Assembly: GCA_910575105.1 (NCBI GenBank)
Contig: CAJTDK010000027.1
Coordinates: 1 to 38,556 of the forward strand
Length of the DNA stretch: 38,556 nucleotides
Direction of reading: 5' to 3'
From: Lachnospiraceae bacterium
Lineage (GTDB): Bacteria; Bacillota; Clostridia; Lachnospirales; Lachnospiraceae
Shown: positions 1 through 7,527 of the stretch, piece after piece
Numbering within the stretch: the stretch's first letter is position 1
How the letters are laid out: each line of letters starts with the position of its first letter
Made by a program: the position numbers and the translations under genes
Notes under the pieces: generated by a model
Seen by the model: the letters and a program-made list of their open reading frames with translations, nothing else
The model's database searches: none
Told to the model about the DNA's origin: nothing

Positions 1-120
1 GAGGAAAACTACAAGTATGAGAGACTATATAGGAATCTTTATAATGAGGATTTCTACTTACAGGCTCTCCAAAACATCTACGCCAACAAGGGCGCAATGA
101 CACCCGGCATCCCAAATTAA
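1..120 (+). pseudogene. Group II intron reverse transcriptase/maturase, N-terminal fragment
   Basis: The reading frame is open from the window edge to the TAA at 118-120 and encodes about 39 residues. They include YERLYRNLYN and YANKGAMTPG, the typical N-terminal signature of LtrA-type group II intron reverse transcriptases. In full-length proteins the MTPGI segment continues into a (D)G-containing stretch and then the polymerase domain. Here it ends in two unrelated residues and a stop, so the palm, maturase and endonuclease parts are missing. The start codon lies left of the window. The break is about 10 bases before the left end of the IS1182-type element, so insertion or an IS-adjacent deletion probably truncated it. 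The family call is fairly firm; the cause of truncation is inferred. Confidence 0.75.
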
Positions 121-129
121 ACCGTTTCT

Positions 130-157
130 TAAAAAGGAAATGGGGCTGTCGCACTAA
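130..157 (+). repeat. IS1182-type left terminal inverted repeat
   Basis: Contains the core AAATGGGGCTGTCGCA, which recurs in inverted orientation at the right end. The following bases to 176 fold into a hairpin (GCACTAA, loop, TTAGTGC, plus flanking pairs). Confidence 0.85.
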
Positions 158-240
158 GTAATTAGTGCGCAGCTCCTTTTCTATGCAAAAAATAACTGCC
201 AGACCTCGAAAGAATCCGGCAGTTGGTGTAAAATTAATGT

Positions 241-1860
241 ATGACCAAACACATTAACTTACAGAAAAATTATAGTCTAAATCAAGGCGGATATCAATTA
301 AAACTTCCGCTAAATATTGAAACAATCATTCCAGAAGATGATTCTGTGCGGTTGCTAAGCCAGTTTGTAGAGGCGATGGATCTGACTGACTTATATTCTA
401 CTTACGAAAGAATAAATTCAGTATCCCCAAGAACACTTCTGAAGATTGTGCTTTACTCTTACATGAATGGGGATTATTCTTCCCGTTCCATGGAGCTTAA
501 CTGTAAAAGAGATATCAATTTCATGTTTCTTTTAGAAGGCGCGCCTGCTCCTGACCATGCAACATTTGCACGGTTCCGGAGCATTCATTTTGCACCTTGT
601 TCTAAGCGGATCCTTGCAGAAATGTCCAATGCTCTTTTTGACTTGGGAGAAATTTCAGGTGAAACGATTTTCATTGACGGCACAAAAATCGAAGCGGCCG
701 CAAACAAATACACTTTTGTCTGGAAGAAAGCCGTAACCCAAAATCAGACAAAGCTTTTGATAAAACTTGCTGATTTTGTGGCGGAGTGCGAACAGCTCTA
801 CGGTTTAAAGATTGTTTATGGCGACACCGTAAAGATGAAGCATGTAAAGAAACTCCGCAAGAAGCTTTATGCCCTCAAACAGAGTGAAAATGTAGTCTTT
901 GTTCATGGCATTGGGAAAAGAAAAACGCCGCTTCAAAAGAGTATTGAAACCCTCGAAGACTATCTGTGCCGGCTCAAAAAATATAATCAGCAAATACATA
1001 TCTGCGGCGGACGGAACAGTTATTCCAAGACAGACCATGATGCCACTTTTATGAGGATGAAAGAGGATGCCATGGGTAACGGACAGTTAAAACCGGCATA
1101 TAACCTCCAGCATGGAGTAGACTCTGAATATATTACATGGCTCACCATAGGCCCACAGCCAACAGATACAACAACATTGGTTCCTTTTTTTAAAGATGCG
1201 GAAGAACATCTGAAATTTAAATATAAAAACATAACTGCGGATGCCGGGTATGAAAGTGAAGAAAACTATGTGTTTCTTGAAGCAAACGGGCAGCTTTCTT
1301 ATATAATGCCCGCTAACTATGAGATTTCAAAAACACGTAAGTATAGGAATGACATAGGAAAAATAGAAAATATGGAATATGATGCGGAATTGGATATCTA
1401 TATTTGCCGGAATGCGAAAAGGCTGAATGCAGACCATATCAGGCATTCCAAAAGCAAAACCGGTTATGTAAGCGAAAAAACGATTTACAAATGTGAGGAC
1501 TGTAGCGGATGTCCGTATAAAGGTGAATGTATCAAGGGTAATAATTGTAAAATACCGTTGGAAGAAAGGACGAAAACACTTCAGGTTGCCAGGACATTTC
1601 TGAAATACAGGCAGGAAGATCTGGAACGGATACTTTCTGATGAAGGGATTGCATTCAGAATCAACCGGAGCATACAGGCAGAAGGTTCTTTTGGGGATTT
1701 AAAACAGGATATGCAGTTTCGGAGATATGTAAGCAAAGGAACTCCAAATGTGCTTGCGGAAAGTATACTGCTCGCTATGGCAAGGAACATAAACAAGCTC
1801 CATAATAAGATTCAAAAAGGTAGGACGGGAACACATTTGTTTCCAATGAGAAGCGCTTAA
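241..1860 (+). CDS. IS1182-family transposase
   Basis: A 539-residue DDE transposase that catalyses excision and insertion of the surrounding element. The N-terminal third holds the DUF772-type domain common in this family, including PAPDHATFARFR near residue 103. Candidate catalytic acids are D146 in FIDGTKIE, D334 in TADAGYES and E481 in EGSFGDLK, which is the usual order and motif context. A cysteine cluster (CEDCSGCPYKGEC, about residues 420-432) is typical of IS1182 proteins and may bind metal. Length matches the family and no internal stop or frameshift is seen, so the element may be active. The gene fills nearly all of the IS, and the ATG directly follows the left-end region that must carry its promoter. 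Confidence 0.93.
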   Translation: MTKHINLQKNYSLNQGGYQLKLPLNIETIIPEDDSVRLLSQFVEAMDLTDLYSTYERINSVSPRTLLKIVLYSYMNGDYSSRSMELNCKRDINFMFLLEGAPAPDHATFARFRSIHFAPCSKRILAEMSNALFDLGEISGETIFIDGTKIEAAANKYTFVWKKAVTQNQTKLLIKLADFVAECEQLYGLKIVYGDTVKMKHVKKLRKKLYALKQSENVVFVHGIGKRKTPLQKSIETLEDYLCRLKKYNQQIHICGGRNSYSKTDHDATFMRMKEDAMGNGQLKPAYNLQHGVDSEYITWLTIGPQPTDTTTLVPFFKDAEEHLKFKYKNITADAGYESEENYVFLEANGQLSYIMPANYEISKTRKYRNDIGKIENMEYDAELDIYICRNAKRLNADHIRHSKSKTGYVSEKTIYKCEDCSGCPYKGECIKGNNCKIPLEERTKTLQVARTFLKYRQEDLERILSDEGIAFRINRSIQAEGSFGDLKQDMQFRRYVSKGTPNVLAESILLAMARNINKLHNKIQKGRTGTHLFPMRSA

Positions 1861-1987
1861 TTTTAAACATCTCAAAACAAACTTTCAAGCCATGGGAAAT
1901 GGCTTATTAAAGTATGCCCTTTTTATAGAATAACAGAGTGATCCGGGACTTTTTCTTAAAATCACATGTAAAAACAGCAAAAATGAA

Positions 1988-2026
1988 GCTGTCGCTTCAC
2001 GAATTTTTATTCGTTAATGCGACAGC
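1988..2026. repeat. Subterminal hairpin at IS right end
   Basis: GCTGTCGC at 1988-1995 pairs with GCGACAGC at 2019-2026, overlapping the right inverted repeat. It probably insulates the IS from outside transcription or serves in end recognition. Confidence 0.6.
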
Positions 2027-2456
2027 CCCATTTCTTTTTTATCCGGTTCATTTTATATCCGACCCCACGTACCGTCTGAATATATTCTGGCTGGCTGGGA
2101 TTGTCTTCAATTTTCTTTCGGAGACGGCGAACATGGGAAGTGATATTGCTGTCATCCTGGAGATATTCCCCATCCCAAACATAATTGTAAATCTTTTCTT
2201 TGGAAAGCGTCATCCCCTGATGAAGTGCCAGAACATACAGAATACGGAATTCGATATTGGTAAGATTTACTTCATGGTTCTCTTTCAAAACTTTATGCTG
2301 ATCTGGCAAAAGAACTAAATCGCCAATTTGTATCACTTGCTGTTGCCCATCTATGGTTTCAACCTCACATTTCTTTGTTTGATTAACAATTTCGAGAATT
2401 TTATCAAAAATACTTGATTCTGATTCCTCCAATGCCACCACTATTAGTTTACTCAT
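2007..2456 (-). CDS. Winged-helix transcriptional regulator, OmpR/PhoB C-terminal type, 3' end replaced by IS sequence
   Basis: A 149-residue protein with a Trans_reg_C DNA-binding domain at about residues 55-137: LTNIEFRILYVLA, then the recognition-helix region SNITSHVRRLRKKIE, then the wing IQTVRGVGYK. Upstream lies only a short segment of about 45 residues, with no normal CheY receiver and no obvious phospho-acceptor pocket. After GYKMN the frame runs into the IS right end, which supplies the last dozen residues (RIKKKWGCRINE) and the stop. The DNA-binding domain itself appears complete, so the product may still work. The ATG has a GGAGGT site upstream. The target is unknown, and the missing receiver could be natural for this small-regulator group or the result of decay. 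Confidence 0.8.
   Translation of the reverse strand: MSKLIVVALEESESSIFDKILEIVNQTKKCEVETIDGQQQVIQIGDLVLLPDQHKVLKENHEVNLTNIEFRILYVLALHQGMTLSKEKIYNYVWDGEYLQDDSNITSHVRRLRKKIEDNPSQPEYIQTVRGVGYKMNRIKKKWGCRINE
2014..2041 (-). repeat. IS1182-type right terminal inverted repeat
   Basis: The reverse complement of this segment matches the left repeat at 130-157 in 26 of 28 positions. It is also read as the last codons of the minus-strand regulator gene. Confidence 0.85.
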
Positions 2457-2613
2457 ACCTGATACCTCCTTCTATATCTGTCGAATCTGAGTAAAATAAT
2501 TCATATATCTTCTCCAGAGATGCAGTTAACTTAATAATGGTATGTTCATCTAAAATGATAACACAGGGAATCCTGTTCTTTGATTCCCCATGCTTTCTGA
2601 TGTTTAGAAAATC
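2449..2613 (-). pseudogene. Remnant of a small gene upstream of the winged-helix regulator
   Basis: An open frame of 54 codons, immediately preceded by a TAG and with no ATG, GTG or TTG start, ends with a TAA overlapping the regulator's start (TATGAGTAA). The encoded stretch (RIPCVIILDEH, KLTASLEKIYELFYSD) has the composition of a real soluble protein and the stop-start overlap suggests an old operon. I do not recognise the family. It is probably the 3' end of a gene whose 5' part was lost, and it may now serve only as the regulator's leader. Confidence 0.4.
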
Positions 2614-2633
2614 CTATTGACTTTTTTCATCTG

Positions 2634-2921
2634 TTACATATCTTTTGCTTTCATCCTGTCCATTTCCGCTTTTTTCAGTTTTTTATATTGATCGCGCCCT
2701 GTAGCCCAGTCACCCCAAAACAGCGTATTCACTACTACAAATGGAAACAAATAATTTCGTTCAAACGGTACTTTTCCAGAAGCAAATACAAAAATTGACC
2801 CTGCCAATAATAGGACGGGAATAATCCCGCCCCAAAGCGGATTTTTTAATTTTGTACAGAGCAAGTACTCTACAGCCATAAACAACCCTGCAATAATAAA
2901 ACCTAAAATCAAATCCATCAT
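2634..2921 (-). CDS. Small membrane protein coupled to a DUF2089 regulator
   Basis: A 95-residue protein with about three hydrophobic segments (roughly residues 3-20, 29-47 and 58-70) and a basic C-terminal tail rich in Lys, Arg and Glu (KKLKKAEMDRMKAKD), likely cytoplasmic. Its ATG overlaps the stop of the upstream DUF2089 gene in an ATGA arrangement, so the two are translationally coupled. DUF2089-plus-membrane-protein pairs are common in Firmicutes, but I do not know their function. It may sense or anchor something for the regulator; this is inference. Confidence 0.75.
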   Translation of the reverse strand: MMDLILGFIIAGLFMAVEYLLCTKLKNPLWGGIIPVLLLAGSIFVFASGKVPFERNYLFPFVVVNTLFWGDWATGRDQYKKLKKAEMDRMKAKDM

Positions 2922-3220
2922 AATTCTTTCTCCTTTTCTTGTTTATACTTTTCAATAATCATTTTTGCAGTTTCAAGATCAATCTTAGAGTCAACAGCCA
3001 ATCCCTTAATAAATGTCTGAAACGGTTCTTCCTCCTGTTGATCACCTAATTCTATTTTCTGAATAAGTTTATCCAGCCGCAGGCGGACTGTTGGATATGA
3101 CACTCCATACAACTTTGCAATCTCTTTTAGTGATCCAGATTTTAAAGTAAAATTTTTTAGGAATGTAACATCCTCCTGTTCCAAAGAAAGAATCCACCTT
3201 GGTATCTTATCAATATCCAA
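2918..3220 (-). CDS. DUF2089 family HTH regulator
   Basis: A 100-residue protein whose N-terminal two thirds form a helix-turn-helix: FTLKSGSLKEIAKLYGVSYPTVR (written in parts: LKEIAKLYGVS then YPTVRLRLDKLIQKI), as in DUF2089 proteins and sigma region-4-like HTHs. The start is a TTG preceded by AAAGGGGTGA; no in-frame ATG fits. It heads a two-gene operon with the small membrane protein. A transcription-regulator role follows from the HTH; the target is unknown. Confidence 0.8.
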   Translation of the reverse strand: MDIDKIPRWILSLEQEDVTFLKNFTLKSGSLKEIAKLYGVSYPTVRLRLDKLIQKIELGDQQEEEPFQTFIKGLAVDSKIDLETAKMIIEKYKQEKEKEL

Positions 3221-3634
3221 TAAATCACCCCTTTCTCTAACTCGTTTAACAAAATTAAGTATATCATAAATAATATCAAAATCAAGAGTTGCTTTATTTT
3301 AATTTTATTCATGTTTTTATCAAAAAAATTCTTTCCATATTGGTTATCCACTATATTCATATCTCCTATTCTTTTACATCTATAATCCTAATTGACATGA
3401 ACTTCTTCAATACAGCCGTTGGAATGATGTTCATCTTATTAACCCAACATACTCTTAACAATCTTATCTCCACAACATACCCTATATCTAACCTGTCAAC
3501 TCAACTATCCCACCCAAAAAGCAGTGGATATGTTTCCGCACAATACAACAAACAAAAAATCCGAGAGCCAGAACAATTTTTCCAAACTGTCCCAACTCTC
3601 GGAAATCCCTTGTTTTCTGCACTTTTCCGCTATT
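3221..3634. other. AT-rich intergenic region between host regulator operon and recombinase
   Basis: No convincing gene. It should hold the promoter of the DUF2089 operon and, by position, the left junction of the mobile remnant to its right. Its left part is very AT-rich. A long hairpin at 3554-3603 (listed separately) ends the recombinase transcript. I could not identify attachment-site repeats. Confidence 0.5.
3554..3603 (-). terminator. Rho-independent terminator after serine recombinase
   Basis: On the minus strand TCCGAGAG pairs with CTCTCGGA at 3560-3603, and the interior continues pairing with G-U wobbles for a stem near 20 bp, followed by TTTTTT. It starts about 30 bases after the recombinase stop. 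Confidence 0.85.
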
Positions 3635-5317
3635 CTATTTCTCCACCCGTGACATCAACACGACACACTCAACATGTTCACCATTGTCCAAACCTATACT
3701 TAAATCATTTTCAATAATCGGCAGCTTAAACCGAATTGATTTAAGCCACTGACCATTGGGTTTGCGTTCCTCATAAATCTGTATTTCTGCAATCAACGCT
3801 TCGATAAGCTGTCGCCGCTCCACATCGTTCATAGCGAAATACAATTTGTCAAAATAAATCAATACCTTATAAATATTATCCCCTGTGATTTTCTCGGCTT
3901 CGATGGATGTCTTTTTTGCTCTGGCATCCATCAACTGCGATTCCAGTTCTTCTATCTTATCATACATCCGATAAAGCCTGTCATCAAGGTCTGCCTTTCT
4001 TCTGATATAATGTCTGTCATCGGGATTGAGGTTATCAATTTCCTCAATCAGCTTCGATTTGATGGCATAATCTTGACGGAGCTGTTTTTCATAATTGGTT
4101 ATCTCTTGGTCTATGGCGGTCGTATCAACTTTCATGTTGATTTTTTCCTGCATCATTGCCGCAAAATGGGGATTACTGACTAGCTTTACTATCACTTCGG
4201 CTACGGCATCGTCCAGAAGTTCTTCCCTTATCTGCTTTCTGTAATCGCATTTATGCCCCCGCTGCATACCACGGTGTTTACACCCATAATAGAAGAAATC
4301 CTTGTATTTCGTTCCGTCCTTTTTGTATTTGATGCTCTTGTTCCCATACATCCCCGCTCCGCATATGGGACACTTCACAATCCCAGAAAGCAGATGCGCC
4401 CGCTCGTTCTTTCCCTTATTGACGTATTCATACTTCTTCGCCTGTGCAATCAGTTTTGCCTGCGCCGCATTCCAGACATCTTCTGGGATAATAGCTTCAT
4501 GCAGTCCGTCTACCAAAAGAAAATTTTCCTGCTCCACGAGATGGTATTCATTCCGTGTCCCGTGGACTTTTTCTGTTTTCCTGCGTCCATAAGCAATTTT
4601 ACCGCAATAGACTGGATTTTTCAATATCAGTCGGACTAAGTGGGCATCAAAAAGAGGGTTCTTCCCATTCTGACGCTGTATCTTGCGGATGCCGTGGTTT
4701 TCCAGATATTTTGAAATCCCATTTGAGCCAATATCCGTATTCACATACTGGTCATAGATGGTTCGGATTGCAACTGCTTCTTCCTCGTTGATTTCCAACT
4801 TGCCATTTACGAGCTGGTATCCATATGGCGCAAATCCACCGTTCCATTTCCCCTCTCTGGCTTTCTGGATTCTGCCCTCCATTGTCTGGACACGGATATT
4901 CTCACGCTCAATTTCGGCTACCGCCGACAAAACGGAAATCATCAGCTTGCCCGCATCTTTGGACGAATCAATCCCGTCCTCCACGCAGATTAGGTTCACG
5001 CCGAAGTCCTGCATGACCTGCAAAGTGGAAAGGACGTCTGCCGCATTTCTCCCAAAACGGGATAACTTGAATACCAAGACATACGAAATGTTGTCTTTTC
5101 CTGACTTCACATCCTCCATCATCTGTCTGAATTGCATACGCCCCTCAATGGATTTGCCCGATTTCCCTGCATCCTCATACTCGCCTACAATTTCATAGTC
5201 ATTGAAATCTGCATACGCTTTCATCCTTGACCTCTGTGCGTCCAGTGAATAACCGTCAATCTGCATGGCGGTGGAAACCCTCTTATAAGTGTAAACCTTT
5301 ATTCTTTCTTTTTTCAT
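3635..5317 (-). CDS. Large serine recombinase (resolvase/invertase N-terminus, Recombinase domain, zinc ribbon)
   Basis: A 560-residue site-specific recombinase using a serine nucleophile to integrate or excise an element. The resolvase domain covers residues 1-150, with YTYKRVSTAMQ (candidate nucleophile S15) and KLSRFGRNAADV. The Recombinase domain follows (GFAPYGYQLV), then a zinc ribbon (CPICGAGM ... YGCKHRG ... C) and a coiled coil near residues 420-510. I place the start at the ATG at 5317, which has AAGGAG upstream; the longer frame adds about 47 residues unlike the family. It lies with a MazF-like toxin and sigma-like gene in what looks like the residue of a conjugative or integrative element, and is probably that element's own recombinase. 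Confidence 0.9.
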   Translation of the reverse strand: MKKERIKVYTYKRVSTAMQIDGYSLDAQRSRMKAYADFNDYEIVGEYEDAGKSGKSIEGRMQFRQMMEDVKSGKDNISYVLVFKLSRFGRNAADVLSTLQVMQDFGVNLICVEDGIDSSKDAGKLMISVLSAVAEIERENIRVQTMEGRIQKAREGKWNGGFAPYGYQLVNGKLEINEEEAVAIRTIYDQYVNTDIGSNGISKYLENHGIRKIQRQNGKNPLFDAHLVRLILKNPVYCGKIAYGRRKTEKVHGTRNEYHLVEQENFLLVDGLHEAIIPEDVWNAAQAKLIAQAKKYEYVNKGKNERAHLLSGIVKCPICGAGMYGNKSIKYKKDGTKYKDFFYYGCKHRGMQRGHKCDYRKQIREELLDDAVAEVIVKLVSNPHFAAMMQEKINMKVDTTAIDQEITNYEKQLRQDYAIKSKLIEEIDNLNPDDRHYIRRKADLDDRLYRMYDKIEELESQLMDARAKKTSIEAEKITGDNIYKVLIYFDKLYFAMNDVERRQLIEALIAEIQIYEERKPNGQWLKSIRFKLPIIENDLSIGLDNGEHVECVVLMSRVEK

Positions 5318-5378
5318 AGTAACAGCAACTCCTTTTTTACCAAAACCGTGATATTTATTTTCTGCACTTAAAATTGTA

Positions 5379-5552
5379 TCAGCGATTCTCTGAAACAACA
5401 AATGTGCGATTTTGGTGAATATTAGAGTCGCTGTTATATTCTTTGTTATGACTGGCATCGGGCATACCGTCTATGCCCAGTTCGGAAGCGTATTTTGCTA
5501 TCAGATTTGCCAACAGGTCAGCTAATCCATTCCACTCATCATCAATGAGCAT
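5379..5552 (-). CDS. Small conserved-looking protein between MazF-like toxin and recombinase
   Basis: A 57-residue protein beginning MLIDDEWNGLADLL, with an amphipathic N-terminal helix and a polar C-terminus. I chose the ATG at 5552 because a GGGGG-type site lies about 11 bases upstream; the longer frame begins with a GTG abutting that site. It follows the MazF-like gene by 17 bases and precedes the recombinase, so it is in the same operon. I do not recognise a family. It could be an accessory protein of the element or, less likely, an antitoxin. Confidence 0.55.
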   Translation of the reverse strand: MLIDDEWNGLADLLANLIAKYASELGIDGMPDASHNKEYNSDSNIHQNRTFVVSENR

Positions 5553-5569
5553 ATTCCGATACACCCCCT

Positions 5570-5926
5570 TTATTTCTTTGTCATAGCAAGGCTAATGGCA
5601 AGAGCCTTGTCAACTCTTGCCATTATATTATTGGGCATTGTACCCATATGGTTTTTAAGCCTTTGCTTATCAATCGTCCGTATCTGTTCAAGCAGGATAA
5701 TAGAATCCCTGTCAAGCCCCTCAACATCTTTTACCTCGGTATGTGTCGGCAGTTTTGCCTTTGTCTGCGTCCTGCCTGTGATTGCCGCAATAATGACTGT
5801 CGGGCTGTGGCTGTTGCCTATATCATTAGAAATGATAAGTACGGGTCTTGTTCCGCCCTGTTCTGAACCAACAACGGGATTAAGCTCTGCGTAGAAAATG
5901 TCGCCACGCTTAATAGTCCTATCCAT
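5570..5926 (-). CDS. PemK/MazF family endoribonuclease toxin
   Basis: A 118-residue protein with the MazF fold signatures: [20 protein letters not shown] near the N-terminus, RPVLIISND, and the central [17 protein letters not shown] strand. MazF proteins cleave single-stranded mRNA and are normally neutralised by an adjacent antitoxin. Start ATG with AGGAGG upstream. No clear MazE-like gene precedes it: upstream is a 590-base gap without a credible gene. In Firmicutes some MazF-like proteins on mobile elements occur alone, or the antitoxin could be the small downstream protein. Toxicity is family-based inference. Confidence 0.88.
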   Translation of the reverse strand: MDRTIKRGDIFYAELNPVVGSEQGGTRPVLIISNDIGNSHSPTVIIAAITGRTQTKAKLPTHTEVKDVEGLDRDSIILLEQIRTIDKQRLKNHMGTMPNNIMARVDKALAISLAMTKK

Positions 5927-6162
5927 AGTGTCTGACCTCCTATTTTGATTTAGGCAGGAATACCCTGCCTATGTAACAGCCAGACGCAAGGAAACATTTA
6001 AGGTCGGGAGAATATAAAACAAACTCTGTTCCATTGACCGCCCTGCATCTGGCTTTATGATAAAAAGCATTTTCTATTTGTCCCCGACACCCCGAAAATG
6101 CTGATGCGTTACAACGCAAGGGAAGTCACCAAACGGTCAGCAGCGAACTGACGCCACGGGAA

Positions 6163-6345
6163 TTACACCCCAACTGTCGGTCTGACAGAGCCGCCCCCAT
6201 TGCCTGCGGCGGACTGGTTACCGCTCGGACTGTGGCTGGACGGGAGTATCATTGTCCTCTTTGTGGGTCTTGGCGGAATCGGGAGCTGCCCGATATTTTC
6301 AGTCGGTGTTTTCCGCTTGCCGCCTTTCGGCAGGTCATGGCGCAC
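6163..6345 (-). pseudogene. Possible C-terminal remnant of an element protein
   Basis: A 60-codon frame that begins at a GTG with no ribosome site and lies just downstream of an in-frame TAA. Its residues (KGGKRKTPT, then PPRPTKR, then SAAGNGGGS) resemble a low-complexity C-terminal tail such as those on DNA-processing or transfer proteins. No domain is recognisable; it may be fortuitous. Confidence 0.25.
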
Positions 6346-6443
6346 CGCTGCACACGCTTATACTTATTACAGCCACAAAGAGAATGTATTTGGTGAATGG
6401 GTATTCGGTTGTCAAAGAGCCGTCCCGTTCCTGCCATAAAGCG

Positions 6444-6479
6444 AAACAGGTGAAAGGGCTTAAGCCCCTTCACCTGTTT
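6444..6479. terminator. Long hairpin after the sigma-like gene
   Basis: AAACAGGTGAA pairs with TTCACCTGTTT (11 bp), with further GGGC/GCCC pairs inside. It lies about 35 bases after the stop of the sigma-like gene on the minus strand. The poly-U tract is weak, so it is a probable but imperfect terminator. Confidence 0.6.
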
Positions 6480-6513
6480 GCTCACTCACCAAAGGCTGCG
6501 TGTAGTGTAAAAT

Positions 6514-6990
6514 TTAAAAAATCTTAAAATTCTTTTTCAGCTTTTCAACTGCAATATCCACGCTGAATTTTACCGCTCTTTTCGTACAGCCCTCCAGCTT
6601 CGCAATCTGCTCATAGGTCAGCTCCCCGAAAAAGTACAGCTTCAGCCTGCGCCGCTGCACTTCAGGAAGTTCGGAAACCGCCCTATGTAGCTGCTCGTAT
6701 TCGATACTCTCCGAAACAATATCCTCAATCCGTTCTGCCTTATAAAAAGCTCTGTCATTCAGCGTTTCATCGGTCAGCTCGGAGTGTTCAATGTGCCTGC
6801 TTACCCTGTTCAAATGGGATATGTCCTCAAGCTCAAATCTGTCAAACGTCTGGTACAGCATTTCATCAATCTCAATATTCTGCTGCTTTCCACGCCCGTC
6901 TTTAAAAGAGAGGTAATAATGCCCCTCGGTTATCGTCAAAGTGTACGGGTTATACTTGTCCTTTTTTCGGTTTGGATGCTTTTCAAGCAT
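6514..6990 (-). CDS. Sigma-70 region 4-type protein of a mobile element
   Basis: A 158-residue protein. The N-terminal part (TLTITEGHYYLSFKDG) looks like a small beta-rich domain; the C-terminal 60 residues are a sigma region-4 helix-turn-helix (LPEVQRRRLKLYFFGELTYE, then QIAKLEGCTKRAVKFSV). Such sigma-like proteins are common in Tn916/Tn1549-like elements of gut Firmicutes. Region 2 is absent, so it is more likely a transcription activator than a full sigma factor. The ATG at 6990 has GGAGGG upstream. An inverted repeat (7007-7036) abuts the ribosome site and may regulate it. Its organisation parallels the prophage protein at 32268-32711. Confidence 0.8.
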   Translation of the reverse strand: MLEKHPNRKKDKYNPYTLTITEGHYYLSFKDGRGKQQNIEIDEMLYQTFDRFELEDISHLNRVSRHIEHSELTDETLNDRAFYKAERIEDIVSESIEYEQLHRAVSELPEVQRRRLKLYFFGELTYEQIAKLEGCTKRAVKFSVDIAVEKLKKNFKIF

Positions 6991-7006
6991 TGTAATTCCC
7001 TCCAAT

Positions 7007-7036
7007 CAATCTGAATTTTTTTGAAAATCCAGATTG
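7007..7036. promoter_or_regulatory. Inverted repeat abutting the ribosome site of the sigma-like gene
   Basis: CAATCTG at 7007-7013 and CAGATTG at 7030-7036 flank a 16-base AT-rich centre. It could be an operator or an RNA hairpin controlling translation. Confidence 0.5.
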
Positions 7037-7278
7037 ACGGGCGGAAAACGGCATCCAATCCCAGAAACCGCCTTACGACGTGTTACAACAAAAAACGACA
7101 AAAAAAAACCGCAAAGGCTGTTACACCCTCACGGTTTATAGCTATATATGTTCTTATATGTAGAGATTTGACTTCTACTTCTTGGGTAGAAAGCCCCCTT
7201 GCATTGACAAGGATTTTTTTAACAGGCTGTCCACCCATCCCCGATATGATATATGTAAATGAAAATTGCTATTTGCAG

Positions 7279-7316
7279 GCAATAAAAATCCCTCCAAACT
7301 TGAAACAGGTTTGGAG
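7279..7316 (-). terminator. Hairpin with U-rich tail, minus orientation
   Basis: CTCCAAAC (7292-7299) pairs with GTTTGGAG (7309-7316), 8 bp; on the minus strand it is followed by GGATTTTTATTG. Confidence 0.55.
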
Positions 7317-7352
7317 AGTGCTTGTTAAGTCTTTCGGGCATAGCAATACCGC

Positions 7353-7384
7353 CCACCAAATCGCCGTTTTTTTTAATTTGGTGG
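7353..7384. repeat. Nine-base inverted repeat around a poly-T run
   Basis: CCACCAAAT at 7353-7361 and ATTTGGTGG at 7376-7384 form a perfect 9-bp stem with a 14-base loop containing eight T. Function unknown. Confidence 0.55.
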
Positions 7385-7402
7385 ACGTGCCTACCTCTGC
7401 TT

Positions 7403-7452
7403 ATTTAAAAAGAAAAGCCGACAAACTGTGATTGCTCACACGTTCATCGGCT
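7403..7452 (-). terminator. Terminator of the 7.5-8.8 kb cassette
   Basis: On the minus strand AGCCGA pairs with TCGGCT, AAC with GTT and TGTGA with TCACA around a GCAA loop, followed by TTTTCTTTTT. It lies about 75 bases past the stop at 7528. Confidence 0.8.
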
Positions 7453-7527
7453 CTGCCCGTGTCAAGTAAAGGACAAAAAATTTTTCAACTTTTTTATTCC
7501 TTTACATATGTATTTAACCTTCTTCCC

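Larger units (their letters stand above)
130..2041 (+). mobile_element. IS1182-family insertion sequence
   Basis: A 1.9-kb element with one transposase gene, bounded by 28-base imperfect inverted repeats at 130-157 and 2014-2041 that match at 26 positions by eye. Each end also carries a subterminal hairpin (142-176 and 1988-2026) that could block read-through transcription. I see no clear target duplication: the left flank is a truncated intron gene and the right flank is the 3' part of a regulator gene. This fits either insertion without a preserved duplication or a deletion beside the IS. The transposase frame is intact. Confidence 0.85.
5927..6513. other. Gene-poor gap between MazF-like toxin and sigma-like gene
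   Basis: No complete gene is credible here. A Pro/Ser/Gly-rich minus-strand frame (6163-6345) may be decayed coding sequence, and a strong hairpin lies at 6444-6479. The base composition is close to the flanking element genes, so I read this as degenerate residue of a larger conjugative element whose transfer genes were lost. Confidence 0.4.
7037..7527. other. Intergenic region rich in hairpins
   Basis: No credible gene. It must contain the promoter for the sigma-like gene. Three hairpins stand out: 7279-7316, 7353-7384 and 7403-7452 (listed separately). This is the probable boundary between the mobile remnant and the two-gene cassette to its right. Confidence 0.5.

Noticed and set aside
3289-3717. 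142-codon plus-strand frame in the gap before the recombinase
   Set aside because: Ile/Phe/Ser/Thr-rich translation, no ribosome site, and it runs through a terminator hairpin and the recombinase 3' end.
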